Below are positions 22,048-31,156 of a stretch of 35,525 nucleotides of DNA, piece after piece. The notes beneath the pieces were generated by a model that was not told where the DNA came from, did no database searches, and saw only the letters and a list, made by a program, of their open reading frames with translations. Origin of the DNA: Phocaeicola coprophilus (GTDB lineage Bacteria; Bacteroidota; Bacteroidia; Bacteroidales; Bacteroidaceae); NCBI GenBank assembly GCA_016900015.1, contig JACJJM010000032.1, positions 1 to 35,525 of the forward strand, in the 5' to 3' direction. How positions within the stretch are numbered: the stretch's first letter is position 1; every line of letters starts with the position of its first letter. Both the position numbers and the translations under genes were made by a program.

Positions 22048-23818
22048 AAAGCTGATTGAAATAAAAGAACGCATATTGAAGTATGCAATGGAACTGTGGG
22101 GCATTGAGGATGCCAAGAATATGGATCCAGTCGTTGATTTGCTGCTGGATGTGTTCGCCTATGAATCGGCCAGACTCCATAACGAAATCGAAGAATCAGA
22201 CTCACATATCCTTTCCCGTTTGTCCCAAATACTAACAGGCGACAAATGGTCTTTGCCTACACCGGCCCATGCCTTGATGTCCATAAACCCCAACCGAGGT
22301 GAAATGCGTCTATTAGATGCGGAAGATCATTTTTACGCTGAAAAATACATTTTTGGCAAAGGAAACACCCAAGTCTTTTTTACTCCCCTTTTTTCATATC
22401 CGTTAGTGGATGCCCAATTGCGTATGACCGTTTTTGGCAATACAGTCAGGGAGTATAAAGACAAACAAACTTTTTCCTCGTCCATCCTTCAACATGATAA
22501 GGAAACGCCGTTTGATACCCGTTCCATCTGGCTGGGAATAGCAATTAGTGATGAACAACTGCAAAAGTTGCAGGACCTCACACTCTGCATTATCCCTAAA
22601 GACCTGTCTTTACTCGCTTTTTTGAAAGCTCTTCGATTTTGTGATTACCAGGGAAAGAATTTGTCGGTACACATAGGACTTGATGTAAAAGACCCATTCA
22701 ATAATGCCCATTATTTTGAAGAAATCAGACGTTATTACAATGATTATTATTTCAAAGTAGAAGTAGCGAAAGCAACGAAAGCATTCTTTTCCCTCCAGCA
22801 AATGCTTCCAGATTCAAATCCTGTCAATGAAAATGTGGATACGACTGTAAAACTTTGGTGGATAAAGATAGAATTGCCGGAAATCTTCAATTATGACAAT
22901 ATAGGGAATTTGCAAATTTACCTGAATACCTACCCAGTGGTGAACAGGCAATTGGTTTATAAGCAGCATAATTTCTCCAATAGTGGAAGAATCATACCGC
23001 TGCCATGCCCTAAAGAATGTCATTTCCTCAACATACGCTCAATACAAGATAATTCAGGAACGGAATATGTCAACCGTCTCCAGCAATATGATGAACATCC
23101 TACCGGCGTTTTCAGTCTCTATTTCGGAGATCTGGAACGGTTTGATTCTGATGATGCGTCATCATTGATATCCAAAACATTGCAACGCATACGAGAAGAC
23201 GGGAATGCCTTTGCTGCCATGAATCCTGACATGCTTGCGACCCAGCTTCAAGACTTGTCTGCAAAGCTCAAAGAGTTTGAAAAAGATGTGGAATCGACAG
23301 ATACGGACAAAGACGGCCGAAAGCAACGGGTCTTTGTACTTACTGTTCCCAAACCGGAAGCAAGCAGTGCAGAGATTAAATTCTGGGTAACACTCGGTGA
23401 ATTTGAATGTGAGTTCAATGAAAGGACTTTTATACAACAATTCAATATAGACAAATACGATGCAGGAAGTTTCCAATTCAGAACACCTGTTCAAAAAGGA
23501 GTTGTCCATACTGAAGAAACAGACTTAATAAACAATCTGAGATACGGTCTGGTCAGCCGCGACAGAATTGTCTCTAAAGAGGATATACATAATTATATCT
23601 TGCATAAAATTGGCAGCAATGTCAAATCTATAGAGTTTAAGGATGGTGTAGAGATGGCACCAGAGAAGAAAAAAGGTTTCGTACGAGTTATGCAGATTGA
23701 AATCAAACTGGACGGGAACCATACGTATTCTGATTTGTCACCACTTGCCCATTTCCTTGAAACAGATTTGACAGAGCGGTCGGTATGTAATTCATCTTAT
23801 AAAATAATATTCTTATGA
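22025..23818 (+). CDS. tssF: T6SS baseplate protein TssF, N-terminus replaced by IS end
   Basis: A 597-residue reading frame from a TTG inside the right end of the IS1595 element; all tssF codons from the fifth (Lys-Leu-Ile) onward are intact. The family head ILKYAMELWGIEDAKNMDPVVDLLLDVFAYESARLHNEI is seen at about 18-57, followed by SLPTPAHALMSINP and the beta-rich body. TssF forms the baseplate wedge with TssG, TssE and TssK. The native start at 20939 is cut off. The new N-terminus (Ala-Thr-Cys-Gly-His-Ser-Leu) would replace Met-Ala-Asp-Lys, and the TTG follows the transposase stop with no gap, so coupled restart is possible. Otherwise Met at about codon 22 is the next ATG. Whether enough protein is made cannot be seen. 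Confidence 0.85.
   Translation: MATCGHSLKLIEIKERILKYAMELWGIEDAKNMDPVVDLLLDVFAYESARLHNEIEESDSHILSRLSQILTGDKWSLPTPAHALMSINPNRGEMRLLDAEDHFYAEKYIFGKGNTQVFFTPLFSYPLVDAQLRMTVFGNTVREYKDKQTFSSSILQHDKETPFDTRSIWLGIAISDEQLQKLQDLTLCIIPKDLSLLAFLKALRFCDYQGKNLSVHIGLDVKDPFNNAHYFEEIRRYYNDYYFKVEVAKATKAFFSLQQMLPDSNPVNENVDTTVKLWWIKIELPEIFNYDNIGNLQIYLNTYPVVNRQLVYKQHNFSNSGRIIPLPCPKECHFLNIRSIQDNSGTEYVNRLQQYDEHPTGVFSLYFGDLERFDSDDASSLISKTLQRIREDGNAFAAMNPDMLATQLQDLSAKLKEFEKDVESTDTDKDGRKQRVFVLTVPKPEASSAEIKFWVTLGEFECEFNERTFIQQFNIDKYDAGSFQFRTPVQKGVVHTEETDLINNLRYGLVSRDRIVSKEDIHNYILHKIGSNVKSIEFKDGVEMAPEKKKGFVRVMQIEIKLDGNHTYSDLSPLAHFLETDLTERSVCNSSYKIIFL
22048..22055. repeat. Right target-site duplication of the IS1595 element
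   Basis: AAAGCTGA, identical to 20950-20957, in frame with the tssF body. Confidence 0.92.
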
Positions 23819-26250
23819 AAGAAAGCGATTATAGTCCCAGTTTGCTCGTAGCCATCAGAACAGCCCAAGCAATGGCCCGGCACGAAAGGCAAAGCACCTA
23901 TGGTGTACCGCATCTCGTTTTGGCTATGCTGACAGGAGATACGGGGCTAAAAGATATATTAGCATCCATGCAGAAGGACGTTGCATATATTCTGGAATGG
24001 TTTGAAACCCATAAAGAAATGTACTCATCACCGGAAAGTGATTCTGACTCCCCCAGTCCGGATGAAGAACTCTCCAAAGTATTAGACGAGGCAGAACGCT
24101 CCAAGATAAAGCTGGGATTCGACCAAATTGATGCACTTTGCGTGTTTGCAGCCATTTCAAGGGAAGGTGTCATTTATTCCCACAATCAGATTGAAATGCT
24201 GGGAGTCAGTGAAGAAGATATACTCCAATTCTATAATGCTTCCACTTCCGTACTTTCCTACCAAGGAGAAGAAAATCAAGTGCTGGCTTCTGTCCCTTAT
24301 GCGGACAATCTGAAATCGGAAGCTATCATAAAAGCCGGAGAAATAGTTATCGGACGCGACAAGGAAGTACGTACTATGCTGGAATGCCTTGAACGGTCTG
24401 AAAACAAAGGAATTATGATTGTAGGCGATTCGGGCATTGGTAAAAGCGCCCTCATCCAATCCTTTGTCAAGGAGATTTGCAGGAATCAAGATGAAATGCT
24501 GCAACAGTTACCGATTGTCGGTCTGAATGCAGCCAAATTGCTGGCCGCCACCTCCTCTGAGAATGAGATAGCACAGAAAATTGTGGCACTCATACATAAG
24601 CTGGAACAGTTGGAACAAGTTGTGCTGGTCATAGACGATCTGCATGTTTTGTTGGCAAACGGACATGGGGGCAAAAGCGATGTTCTGGTCAACATTCTTA
24701 ATTCGCAAATCAGTGAGGGACAGTGCAACCTAATACTGACAATGACAAACGATGCCTATCGCAAATACATCGAAAAGCATTCTATCGAAAGCCGGTTGGA
24801 TGTCATAAAAATAGAAGAGCTGGATGACTCCACCTTGAAAAGCGCCCTGCGGCTTCATCAACAAAAGATCGAAGAACATTACGGACTGAAAATCGCGGAC
24901 AATTGCATTCCAGATGCCATTCAATTATCCAAACGATACTTTAAGGAAAAAAGCCTTCCTTCTGCCGCAATAGATTTGCTGGACAGGGCCTCTGCAGTAG
25001 TGCGCCTCTGCAATAAAAACGTAAAATATATCATTGAGAGATTCATTTCGGACTTCAATAAGCTGAAAGAAAGCGGAAACTGGGACGAATCAGCTTTATA
25101 CCTTCTTTATCGCACCATATTCAACAAGACCAGCGTTGTACTTACTACCAAGCTTTCCGTAGCTTATACCTGGAACAAGGATGACAGCGACGAGACAAAG
25201 CTTCAATGGCTGGAACGGATTCTTTCCGAACTTTCAATTCTGGCTTCCCGCAATATCGAAGAGGTCACCGGTGCCGAACTGGAGGCAATCGTAGCTGAAA
25301 GTACCCATATCCCTATCGGAAAAATACAAGCCCGTGAAAAAGACAGACTTTTGGGTATTGAGAGTAAGTTACAGGAACGGGTCAAAGGACAAGGACGGGC
25401 CATATCCACTCTTTCCGATGCTATCATAGAATCGCGCAGCGGATTGAGCGATCCTAAGAAACCTATCGGTTCCTTCTTTTTTCTGGGTCCGACCGGCACC
25501 GGCAAAACTGAGTTGACCAAATCGTTGGCTGAACTGTTATTTGACGATGAATCAGCCATGATTCGTTTTGACATGTCCGAGTTCAAGGAAGAACATTCAG
25601 CCGCCTTGCTTTACGGTGCTCCTCCGGGATATGTAGGTTATGAAGAGGGAGGTTTGCTTGTCACCCAAATCAGGCAAAAGCCTTATTCAGTCGTGTTGTT
25701 CGATGAAATCGAGAAGGCTCATTCCAGCGTATATGACGTATTCCTCCAAATGATGGATGAAGGGAAGATTCATGACAAACTGGGACGTGAAGGAGACTTT
25801 TCCAACTCCATAATCATCTTTACTTCCAATATCGGAAGTCAATGGATTGTAGATCAGATACAAGCCGGACATACCCCAACTTCTGCCAAATTGATAGAAG
25901 TGATGTCACAATATTTCCGTCCTGAATTTTTAGGCCGATTGACTGAAGTCGTCCCCTTTTCTCCCATTAACGAGGAAATCGCACAGGAAATATTCCTGTT
26001 GCATTTTTCACGTCTGCAAGAACAACTGTTGAAGCAGAAAAACATACGTCTGGACCTCTCGGAAGAAGCATTGCAATATTTGTCAAAGAAAGGATTTTCA
26101 CCCAAATACGGAGCAAGACCGATTGCCGGCGTCATACGAACTTATATAAAGAAAAACATATCCAAACTGATTGTCGCTGAAAGCGTCAAACCTGGAGACA
26201 AAATCATTGTTAACTTAAAGAATGAAGAGTTGGTATGGGAACTTCTGTAG
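23815..26250 (+). CDS. tssH: T6SS sheath-disassembly ATPase TssH (ClpV)
   Basis: An 811-residue Clp/Hsp100 ATPase that recycles the contracted sheath. The N domain (1-150) has two Clp-N-like repeats. The first ATPase domain has Walker A GDSGIGKS (204-211) and Walker B VVLVIDDLHVL near 268-278, where the usual Glu after Asp is Asp. The middle region is about 380-530. The second domain has Walker A GPTGTGKT (near 561-568), the pore loop GAPPGYVGYEEGG, Walker B VVLFDEIEKAHSSVYDVFLQMMDEG and the sensor TSNIGS. The C-terminal D2 small domain holds ARPIAGVIRTYIKK. The start overlaps the tssF stop by 4 bases and the end overlaps tssG by 16. The call is firm. Confidence 0.95.
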   Translation: MKESDYSPSLLVAIRTAQAMARHERQSTYGVPHLVLAMLTGDTGLKDILASMQKDVAYILEWFETHKEMYSSPESDSDSPSPDEELSKVLDEAERSKIKLGFDQIDALCVFAAISREGVIYSHNQIEMLGVSEEDILQFYNASTSVLSYQGEENQVLASVPYADNLKSEAIIKAGEIVIGRDKEVRTMLECLERSENKGIMIVGDSGIGKSALIQSFVKEICRNQDEMLQQLPIVGLNAAKLLAATSSENEIAQKIVALIHKLEQLEQVVLVIDDLHVLLANGHGGKSDVLVNILNSQISEGQCNLILTMTNDAYRKYIEKHSIESRLDVIKIEELDDSTLKSALRLHQQKIEEHYGLKIADNCIPDAIQLSKRYFKEKSLPSAAIDLLDRASAVVRLCNKNVKYIIERFISDFNKLKESGNWDESALYLLYRTIFNKTSVVLTTKLSVAYTWNKDDSDETKLQWLERILSELSILASRNIEEVTGAELEAIVAESTHIPIGKIQAREKDRLLGIESKLQERVKGQGRAISTLSDAIIESRSGLSDPKKPIGSFFFLGPTGTGKTELTKSLAELLFDDESAMIRFDMSEFKEEHSAALLYGAPPGYVGYEEGGLLVTQIRQKPYSVVLFDEIEKAHSSVYDVFLQMMDEGKIHDKLGREGDFSNSIIIFTSNIGSQWIVDQIQAGHTPTSAKLIEVMSQYFRPEFLGRLTEVVPFSPINEEIAQEIFLLHFSRLQEQLLKQKNIRLDLSEEALQYLSKKGFSPKYGARPIAGVIRTYIKKNISKLIVAESVKPGDKIIVNLKNEELVWELL

Positions 26251-27173
26251 AACAACGGAAAGACAAGATCACCCGACTGAAACGAAGCAAAGCTGGTGAT
26301 TATGTAGCGGAAATCTTCTTCGACGAATTACAGTTTGTCCTGAACGAAGACTTGCTGGAGCATATCCTTGTGGTATGCCACGGCATGAATACCCGTGTAA
26401 AATCGAAAGATGTCCTGAATGTTTCCTTGCGCTATTTTCCCACTACAAATTCACATAAAGAATTTGTCACTTTGCATCTTGCCCGCAACAGCATGTATCA
26501 CCAGCTGCCTGAATTCCTGTTCCATCCTCTGGTTATCAGTATGCCCGGCATGAGCAACAAGGAAATCGTGGACGCCATCCGGACCAACAAGAAGCAAGAA
26601 AGGGAGCAGATAGCCTTTTTTTCTTTTTTTGACACGGCATTCTTCAAGGAACATGTCAATATCATCAATCGACATTTGAATTTCTTTTCCAATCCGATAT
26701 CCAGGCAGAACCTGAACCGGGCAATCAAAAAACTTCAAAATGTCCCCTTGTCCATTTCCTCTTATGAAAGGTACAAGTTATTCCTGTTTTTGTGCCAAGC
26801 GGAAAAATACAAAGAGAACCTGCCTGCGATTGAAAAACTTTTTGCCATCGTACTAAACCTGGAAGTTTCGCTCAGATATGTACCACACTACATTACAGCT
26901 CCTATTTATCAACCGGTCGGAAAAGGCGTTTTAGGTTTTACAATCGGATTGAACGGTAATATCCAATGTGAAGAAGATAACCTGGAAGCGGTTATAAAGC
27001 TCAAAGAACATGCGGATGATTATGCTTACCTGAATCAGTTGGTATCGACAGTAACCGCTATTCTCAACTTTTTTATTCTTTCCATCCGGAACATAACTGT
27101 AAAATATGTTGTTCTCAATGATTATGGCTGTATATTGGGGAAAAACCGTTTGGGATATGATACGAATCTGTAA
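26235..27173 (+). CDS. tssG: T6SS baseplate protein TssG
   Basis: A 312-residue protein of the Bacteroidetes TssG type, partner of TssF in the baseplate wedge. Supporting regions are the N-terminal DYVAEIFFDELQFVLNEDLLEHILVV, the block EFVTLHLARNSMYHQLPEFLFHPLVISMPGMSNKEIVDAIRTNKKQEREQIAFFSFFDTAFF (about 75-138), and the C-terminal PIYQPVGKGVLGFTIGLNG. It starts within the tssH end (16-base overlap) and is followed 19 bases later by tssN. The position right after tssF and tssH, as in other subtype iii loci, supports the call. Confidence 0.87.
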   Translation: MGTSVEQRKDKITRLKRSKAGDYVAEIFFDELQFVLNEDLLEHILVVCHGMNTRVKSKDVLNVSLRYFPTTNSHKEFVTLHLARNSMYHQLPEFLFHPLVISMPGMSNKEIVDAIRTNKKQEREQIAFFSFFDTAFFKEHVNIINRHLNFFSNPISRQNLNRAIKKLQNVPLSISSYERYKLFLFLCQAEKYKENLPAIEKLFAIVLNLEVSLRYVPHYITAPIYQPVGKGVLGFTIGLNGNIQCEEDNLEAVIKLKEHADDYAYLNQLVSTVTAILNFFILSIRNITVKYVVLNDYGCILGKNRLGYDTNL

Positions 27174-27192
27174 CGATAAAATTTTATAGACT

Positions 27193-28071
27193 ATGGAAAT
27201 GTTAGTGTCTATTTTTGCCAAATACCTGCTTATGCCGCTGTTTGTGGTTGTCATTCTGTTTGTTCTGAACGGAATGAGGACGCTCAAACGCAAGCTGAGC
27301 ATGAAGAAAGCAATCATATTCATCTTGATTGCCGCTCTGATAATGGCTCTTCCCTCCTTGTTTGGGCTTTTGCGCAATGAATTTGTTTGGGGAGGGTTAA
27401 TACTTACCGTACTGAGCTATATCGGTTTAGGATTTATTTTGTGGAAATTTACCAAAAGCAACCTGTTCAAATCCATTGGTATTGACAAGTCAACCGTAGG
27501 GACAATCTTATTGCTGATTGTAACAGGGCTATTAGGTGGCTGGATATATTATCTGGTGTTTGAACGAATAAGCAAGCTACCTTATGTTCTCTGGTGTACC
27601 CTGAATGTATTCTGGTTCATTGTGCCTTATATGATTATGTGGAGCAAACAGTTGTTCTCACTGATTCCACCTCCTATTTACGAACCGTGGGAACTGAATT
27701 TAGGAACTTTTGACCGGAATTATTGGGACAATATCGATAGTTATAGTTCCAAGTCCGTAAAAGTAAAAATCAAACGTAGGCTTAGTGACCGTTCTTACGT
27801 TTCACTGGTAGTCCGCTTGCCGGACGGGATCTCTTTGGGCAATTGGTTCAACTGGTTTATCGAAGACCAAAACAGGCGTTATCCACAAAATAAAATCGAA
27901 ACCGGTGATGCCAATAACAAAATCGGATGGACCTTCTATACGTCCAGAGGCTTTAATTTCCCTTTCCTCATCCGTATATTAGATCCGCTTAAAACCAGCG
28001 AGCAAAATAAAATAAGGAACAATCGAACCATATATATACGCCGAGTAAAAGTCGAAACAACAAACGAATAG
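27193..28071 (+). CDS. tssN: T6SS subtype iii membrane protein TssN
   Basis: A 292-residue protein. The N-terminal half is membrane embedded with about five helices (near 5-26, 36-58, 65-85, 98-120 and 128-148). The C-terminal half is soluble, starting IPPPIYEPWELNLGTFDRNYWDNIDSYSSKSVKVKIKRRL and including LPDGISLGNWFNWFIEDQNRRYP. TssN is one of the components found only in Bacteroidetes systems, which lack the TssJLM membrane complex, so it is thought to help form the alternative envelope anchor. The gene lies between tssG and tssK, the usual order. Confidence 0.85.
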   Translation: MEMLVSIFAKYLLMPLFVVVILFVLNGMRTLKRKLSMKKAIIFILIAALIMALPSLFGLLRNEFVWGGLILTVLSYIGLGFILWKFTKSNLFKSIGIDKSTVGTILLLIVTGLLGGWIYYLVFERISKLPYVLWCTLNVFWFIVPYMIMWSKQLFSLIPPPIYEPWELNLGTFDRNYWDNIDSYSSKSVKVKIKRRLSDRSYVSLVVRLPDGISLGNWFNWFIEDQNRRYPQNKIETGDANNKIGWTFYTSRGFNFPFLIRILDPLKTSEQNKIRNNRTIYIRRVKVETTNE

Positions 28072-28090
28072 TAAATGAATATTACAATAT

Positions 28091-29242
28091 ATGAATAAGA
28101 TAGAACACTTGCCTATCAATTGGGCAGACGGTCTGAAATTGAGAGCCGAACATTTGGTGGAGAATTATTTCAGTATTCTCGAATCAAATTACCGAACTGT
28201 CAGCCAATCCCTGACCAACTACAATTATGGTCTGGGAGATGCCCTGGAAAATTCCGGAGAAAGTATTGAAATCGAAATCAGCGGAATGACCGTTGATACC
28301 TTATCCGTACATTTGAAATCTTGTAATGCATTGACCAGAAGCGGCATACCCATCCTGTTTTATGACGGATTGTATGGGGACTACATACCTTCAGCCACTA
28401 TGGCAGCCAACGGCTACTCCACCATTGGCGACAATGCATTCTATATTCTTGTCTCCGTCAATCCCTATCGGTTGATTCCCGTAGGAGAACCAGATCCTGA
28501 CGAAGTGCCACTGCGACATCCGAATGTTTTGCCTGAAATCGGCATGCACCTTGTTCCGAAAAATCAAGTCAACAAGGCGTTTTATAACAAGAATTTTCTG
28601 ATTGTCGGTGAGATCCAGACACAAGGGAACTCTTTTTCAGTCAACAGGCAATATATACCGCCTCTGCAAAAATCAGCCTATCACGATGGTGTAAGAAGTT
28701 TTCTCAACCAACTGAACCATACGCTTCATGCTATCCGGGATGACATCCGCTTGATTTATAACCGGAACATATCCGATAAGCGCAGGGATATACTGGCCAA
28801 CAACACATTCGTTCTCTGTGAGGCTTTTAACAGCTTCTATGACAGCCGTATATTCTATTTGGAACAGATTGCAGAAGAGCAGCCCCCTATATTTATCGTA
28901 CAAGCCATCAACGAACTGGCAAACAAGCTGGCTTCCGCCTTGCAGACCATTTCAGAGACCGAACGAGAAGAATTGCTGCAATACTACTATGAATGGACGG
29001 ATATCACTCCTTCCGATTTTATGCGAGACATGGAAAATGTCGTATCCTTGAAATACAACCATACAGAAATCATTGATTCGCTAAATGTATCAGGGGCGTT
29101 TATCACCCTTCTGCGCAAGATGTTCCATAAGATGAGCGAACTGGAATATATCGGTCTGGTACGCGAAAACATTGTTATGGGCGAAGAACACAAAACTCCC
29201 CTTTCACAGCAGAAGAAAAAAAGATGGTTCTTCATGGAATGA
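28091..29242 (+). CDS. tssK: T6SS baseplate protein TssK
   Basis: A 383-residue protein. The N-terminus (INWADGLKLRAEHLVENYFSILESNYRTVSQSLTNYNYGL) is the Bacteroidetes version of the TssK shell domain, which begins with a W-x-x-G-x-x-L-x-x-H/E-H type motif. The middle is beta-rich (FYDGLYGDYIPSATMAANGYSTIGDNAFYILVSVNPYRLIPVGEPDPDEVPLRHP). The C-terminal half is helical. TssK links the baseplate to the envelope complex and may bind effector cargo. It is 19 bases after tssN and 29 before tssO. Confidence 0.9.
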   Translation: MNKIEHLPINWADGLKLRAEHLVENYFSILESNYRTVSQSLTNYNYGLGDALENSGESIEIEISGMTVDTLSVHLKSCNALTRSGIPILFYDGLYGDYIPSATMAANGYSTIGDNAFYILVSVNPYRLIPVGEPDPDEVPLRHPNVLPEIGMHLVPKNQVNKAFYNKNFLIVGEIQTQGNSFSVNRQYIPPLQKSAYHDGVRSFLNQLNHTLHAIRDDIRLIYNRNISDKRRDILANNTFVLCEAFNSFYDSRIFYLEQIAEEQPPIFIVQAINELANKLASALQTISETEREELLQYYYEWTDITPSDFMRDMENVVSLKYNHTEIIDSLNVSGAFITLLRKMFHKMSELEYIGLVRENIVMGEEHKTPLSQQKKKRWFFME

Positions 29243-29271
29243 CAATATAATAACCTTAAAATTAAAGAAGA

Positions 29272-29766
29272 ATGGAAACTCTAAATACAGACGACCGCAA
29301 GCAGAAAAAGGCCATTTTCTGTTTAGTGTTTTTTATCACCCTTCTGTTAACAGCACTTTGCGGGAGCGCATCTATCGTCACAGCACAAAAAGGAATTTCG
29401 CTCCTTAAAGAAAAAAAAGCAGAATACGATGAAATGTTCAAAAAACAGGCCGAACTGAATTTCCAAATGGAAGAGCTTTTCAAAGACCTGAACAATTTGA
29501 AGATGAAGCAGCGCAACACGAGCGAGCACAAGCATATGCAGCAGCTAATCACCCGAAAAAGGCTGCGCATGGAAGATGAAATATCCCTGATTGAATGGGG
29601 GAACTATGAGATATACCAACAAATGCTTGAGCAAATCAAGGTCATTCAATCCACCATGGACAACCTTGACCGAGAGAACAAAAAGCGTGAATCCAATATG
29701 GAACAATTGGAAAAATGCCGTATGAAATATCAGGAACTAACCAAACAACAATCAACAAAGCCATGA
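29272..29766 (+). CDS. tssO: T6SS subtype iii protein TssO family
   Basis: A 164-residue protein with a single membrane helix at about 15-38 (AIFCLVFFITLLLTALCGSASIV), then long coiled-coil stretches (LLKEKKAEYDEMFKKQAELNFQMEELFKDLNNLKM, and the region from 105 to 160). This is the architecture of TssO and related small inner-membrane proteins unique to Bacteroidetes T6SS. The gene overlaps the next one by 4 bases (ATGA). The next gene has the same design, so which of the two is the orthologue of the named TssO cannot be settled by eye. Confidence 0.7.
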   Translation: METLNTDDRKQKKAIFCLVFFITLLLTALCGSASIVTAQKGISLLKEKKAEYDEMFKKQAELNFQMEELFKDLNNLKMKQRNTSEHKHMQQLITRKRLRMEDEISLIEWGNYEIYQQMLEQIKVIQSTMDNLDRENKKRESNMEQLEKCRMKYQELTKQQSTKP

Positions 29767-30209
29767 CAAGAGACGAAACCATTTGGACAAACATACGTTT
29801 TACCTTGCTCCTTGTTTTTTCGGTAGCAGTTATCTTCATATTGCTGGTCAAATACGTTTTTGATGTACCGATGGAAGAAAGTTCAGACTTAATCAAGGAC
29901 ATCAACCATTCTGAAACGGTATTCGAGCAGCAAAAGGAACTTGCTGAGAAAGCCGCCATCGTATGGAGTGAAGTCGATTCACTGGACTTCAATGTGTATC
30001 AAGTGCAGCGTATGGATGAGATTAAAGGTGAAATATCCTCGCTCAGAGATATTTATATCAAGAACAACATGAATTCAAAGTTCTTTTTCAGCGTATTATC
30101 TTCACGGACATTGAAATTTCAATTTGACATCCGGGAAGAGCTTAACAGTGTCATCCACAACAACGAGCTGATAGAAGAAGATTTGGAAGAATGTAAAGCA
30201 AACTTATAA
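29763..30209 (+). CDS. Small T6SS membrane protein, TssO-like
   Basis: 148 residues from the ATG at 29763 (a longer frame from 29715 lies inside the previous gene). One membrane helix at about 12-31 (FTLLLVFSVAVIFILLVKYV) is followed by a periplasmic helical domain with EESSDLIKDINHSETVFEQQKELAEKAAIVWSEVDSL. It has the same plan as the preceding gene, suggesting an ancient duplication or a pair that forms a hetero-oligomer. It belongs to the Bacteroidetes-only set (TssO, TssP, TssQ and so on); the exact letter is uncertain. It overlaps the preceding gene by 4 bases and is 5 bases before the PKD gene. Confidence 0.65.
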   Translation: MTRDETIWTNIRFTLLLVFSVAVIFILLVKYVFDVPMEESSDLIKDINHSETVFEQQKELAEKAAIVWSEVDSLDFNVYQVQRMDEIKGEISSLRDIYIKNNMNSKFFFSVLSSRTLKFQFDIREELNSVIHNNELIEEDLEECKANL

Positions 30210-30214
30210 CTGAT

Positions 30215-31156
30215 ATGGACGATAAAAGAAAAATAACGATTATTGCTTTGGGCGTGCTGGCAGTTTGCGGCATTCTCATCATCCTGTTGTTGCCCTCAAA
30301 ATCTGAATTCAGCCATATAGACTTCTATATTTTTGACTCCAATGACAATTATCACTATGAGGTGAACGAACGTCTGGAGTTGTTAGTCAACGATACAACA
30401 GCGATTCAAGGCAAGAAACTCTTATGGCAAATGGGTAACGGCGATACACTGATGAGAAGCAAGAATGTGGTATACGCCTATAAGAAACCAGGGAAATACT
30501 TGATAACCCTCAATGTCAATGACGCTTATTCCATCAGCAAATACATCAAAGTAGTTTCCGGAACGGAAAGAGCAGCCATTGATTCCGTCCCGCACATCTA
30601 TGGAGTATCCGAAGGATACCAAGGAGAAGAACTGGTATTTGCGGCAGAAGGGTATGGTATGGACACCTGGCTATGGGAATTCGGCGAAAGCGGCACGGTC
30701 GATGCATACGACCAGCAAGTTGTCTATACCTACGAAACCCCGGGCGAATACACCATTCTCCTACAGACCAACACCACCAAATACCCTATCAAGCATCCTA
30801 TCACCATCCTGCCACGCTTTGAGAAGGTGGAAGAGATGGTTGTGGTGGACTCTTTGACTTTGGCCCAGGACGATATCCGAAAGCATCTGCAAGCCATTGC
30901 GGACGCAAAGGTCTCCCAGCGTTCGGTCTATTATGAACATACCAATTATATCCGCAATAAATATTTCTGCATTCCGGCAGACCAAGTGGCCGTTGTGGTC
31001 AATGGAGAAAAATACAATGATTTTACGGGATATTGCCAAGGGCTTCATTTCCTCGAAAGCAACAATAAAAAACGGGTGCACATAGACGAAGTGCACATTG
31101 ACAATATAAAGTGTGTATCAACAATACAGGTCACTCAAAGCTATATGGAACCATGA
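30215..31156 (+). CDS. T6SS-associated PKD-domain membrane protein
   Basis: A 313-residue protein. A membrane anchor lies at about 7-27 (ITIIALGVLAVCGILIILLLP). Two PKD-type beta domains follow: the first near 45-115 with LLWQMGNGDTLMRSKNVVYAYKKPGKYLITLNV, the second near 130-200 with TWLWEFGESGTVDAYDQQVVYTYETPGEYTILLQT. Each has the W-x-F/M-G-x-G/S core and the Y-x-K/E-P-G-x-Y ending of the fold. The C-terminal part (205-313) has no known motif. Subtype iii loci usually carry a PKD protein at this place, probably in the periplasm as part of the envelope-spanning structure. It overlaps tssR by 4 bases. Confidence 0.75.
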   Translation: MDDKRKITIIALGVLAVCGILIILLLPSKSEFSHIDFYIFDSNDNYHYEVNERLELLVNDTTAIQGKKLLWQMGNGDTLMRSKNVVYAYKKPGKYLITLNVNDAYSISKYIKVVSGTERAAIDSVPHIYGVSEGYQGEELVFAAEGYGMDTWLWEFGESGTVDAYDQQVVYTYETPGEYTILLQTNTTKYPIKHPITILPRFEKVEEMVVVDSLTLAQDDIRKHLQAIADAKVSQRSVYYEHTNYIRNKYFCIPADQVAVVVNGEKYNDFTGYCQGLHFLESNNKKRVHIDEVHIDNIKCVSTIQVTQSYMEP

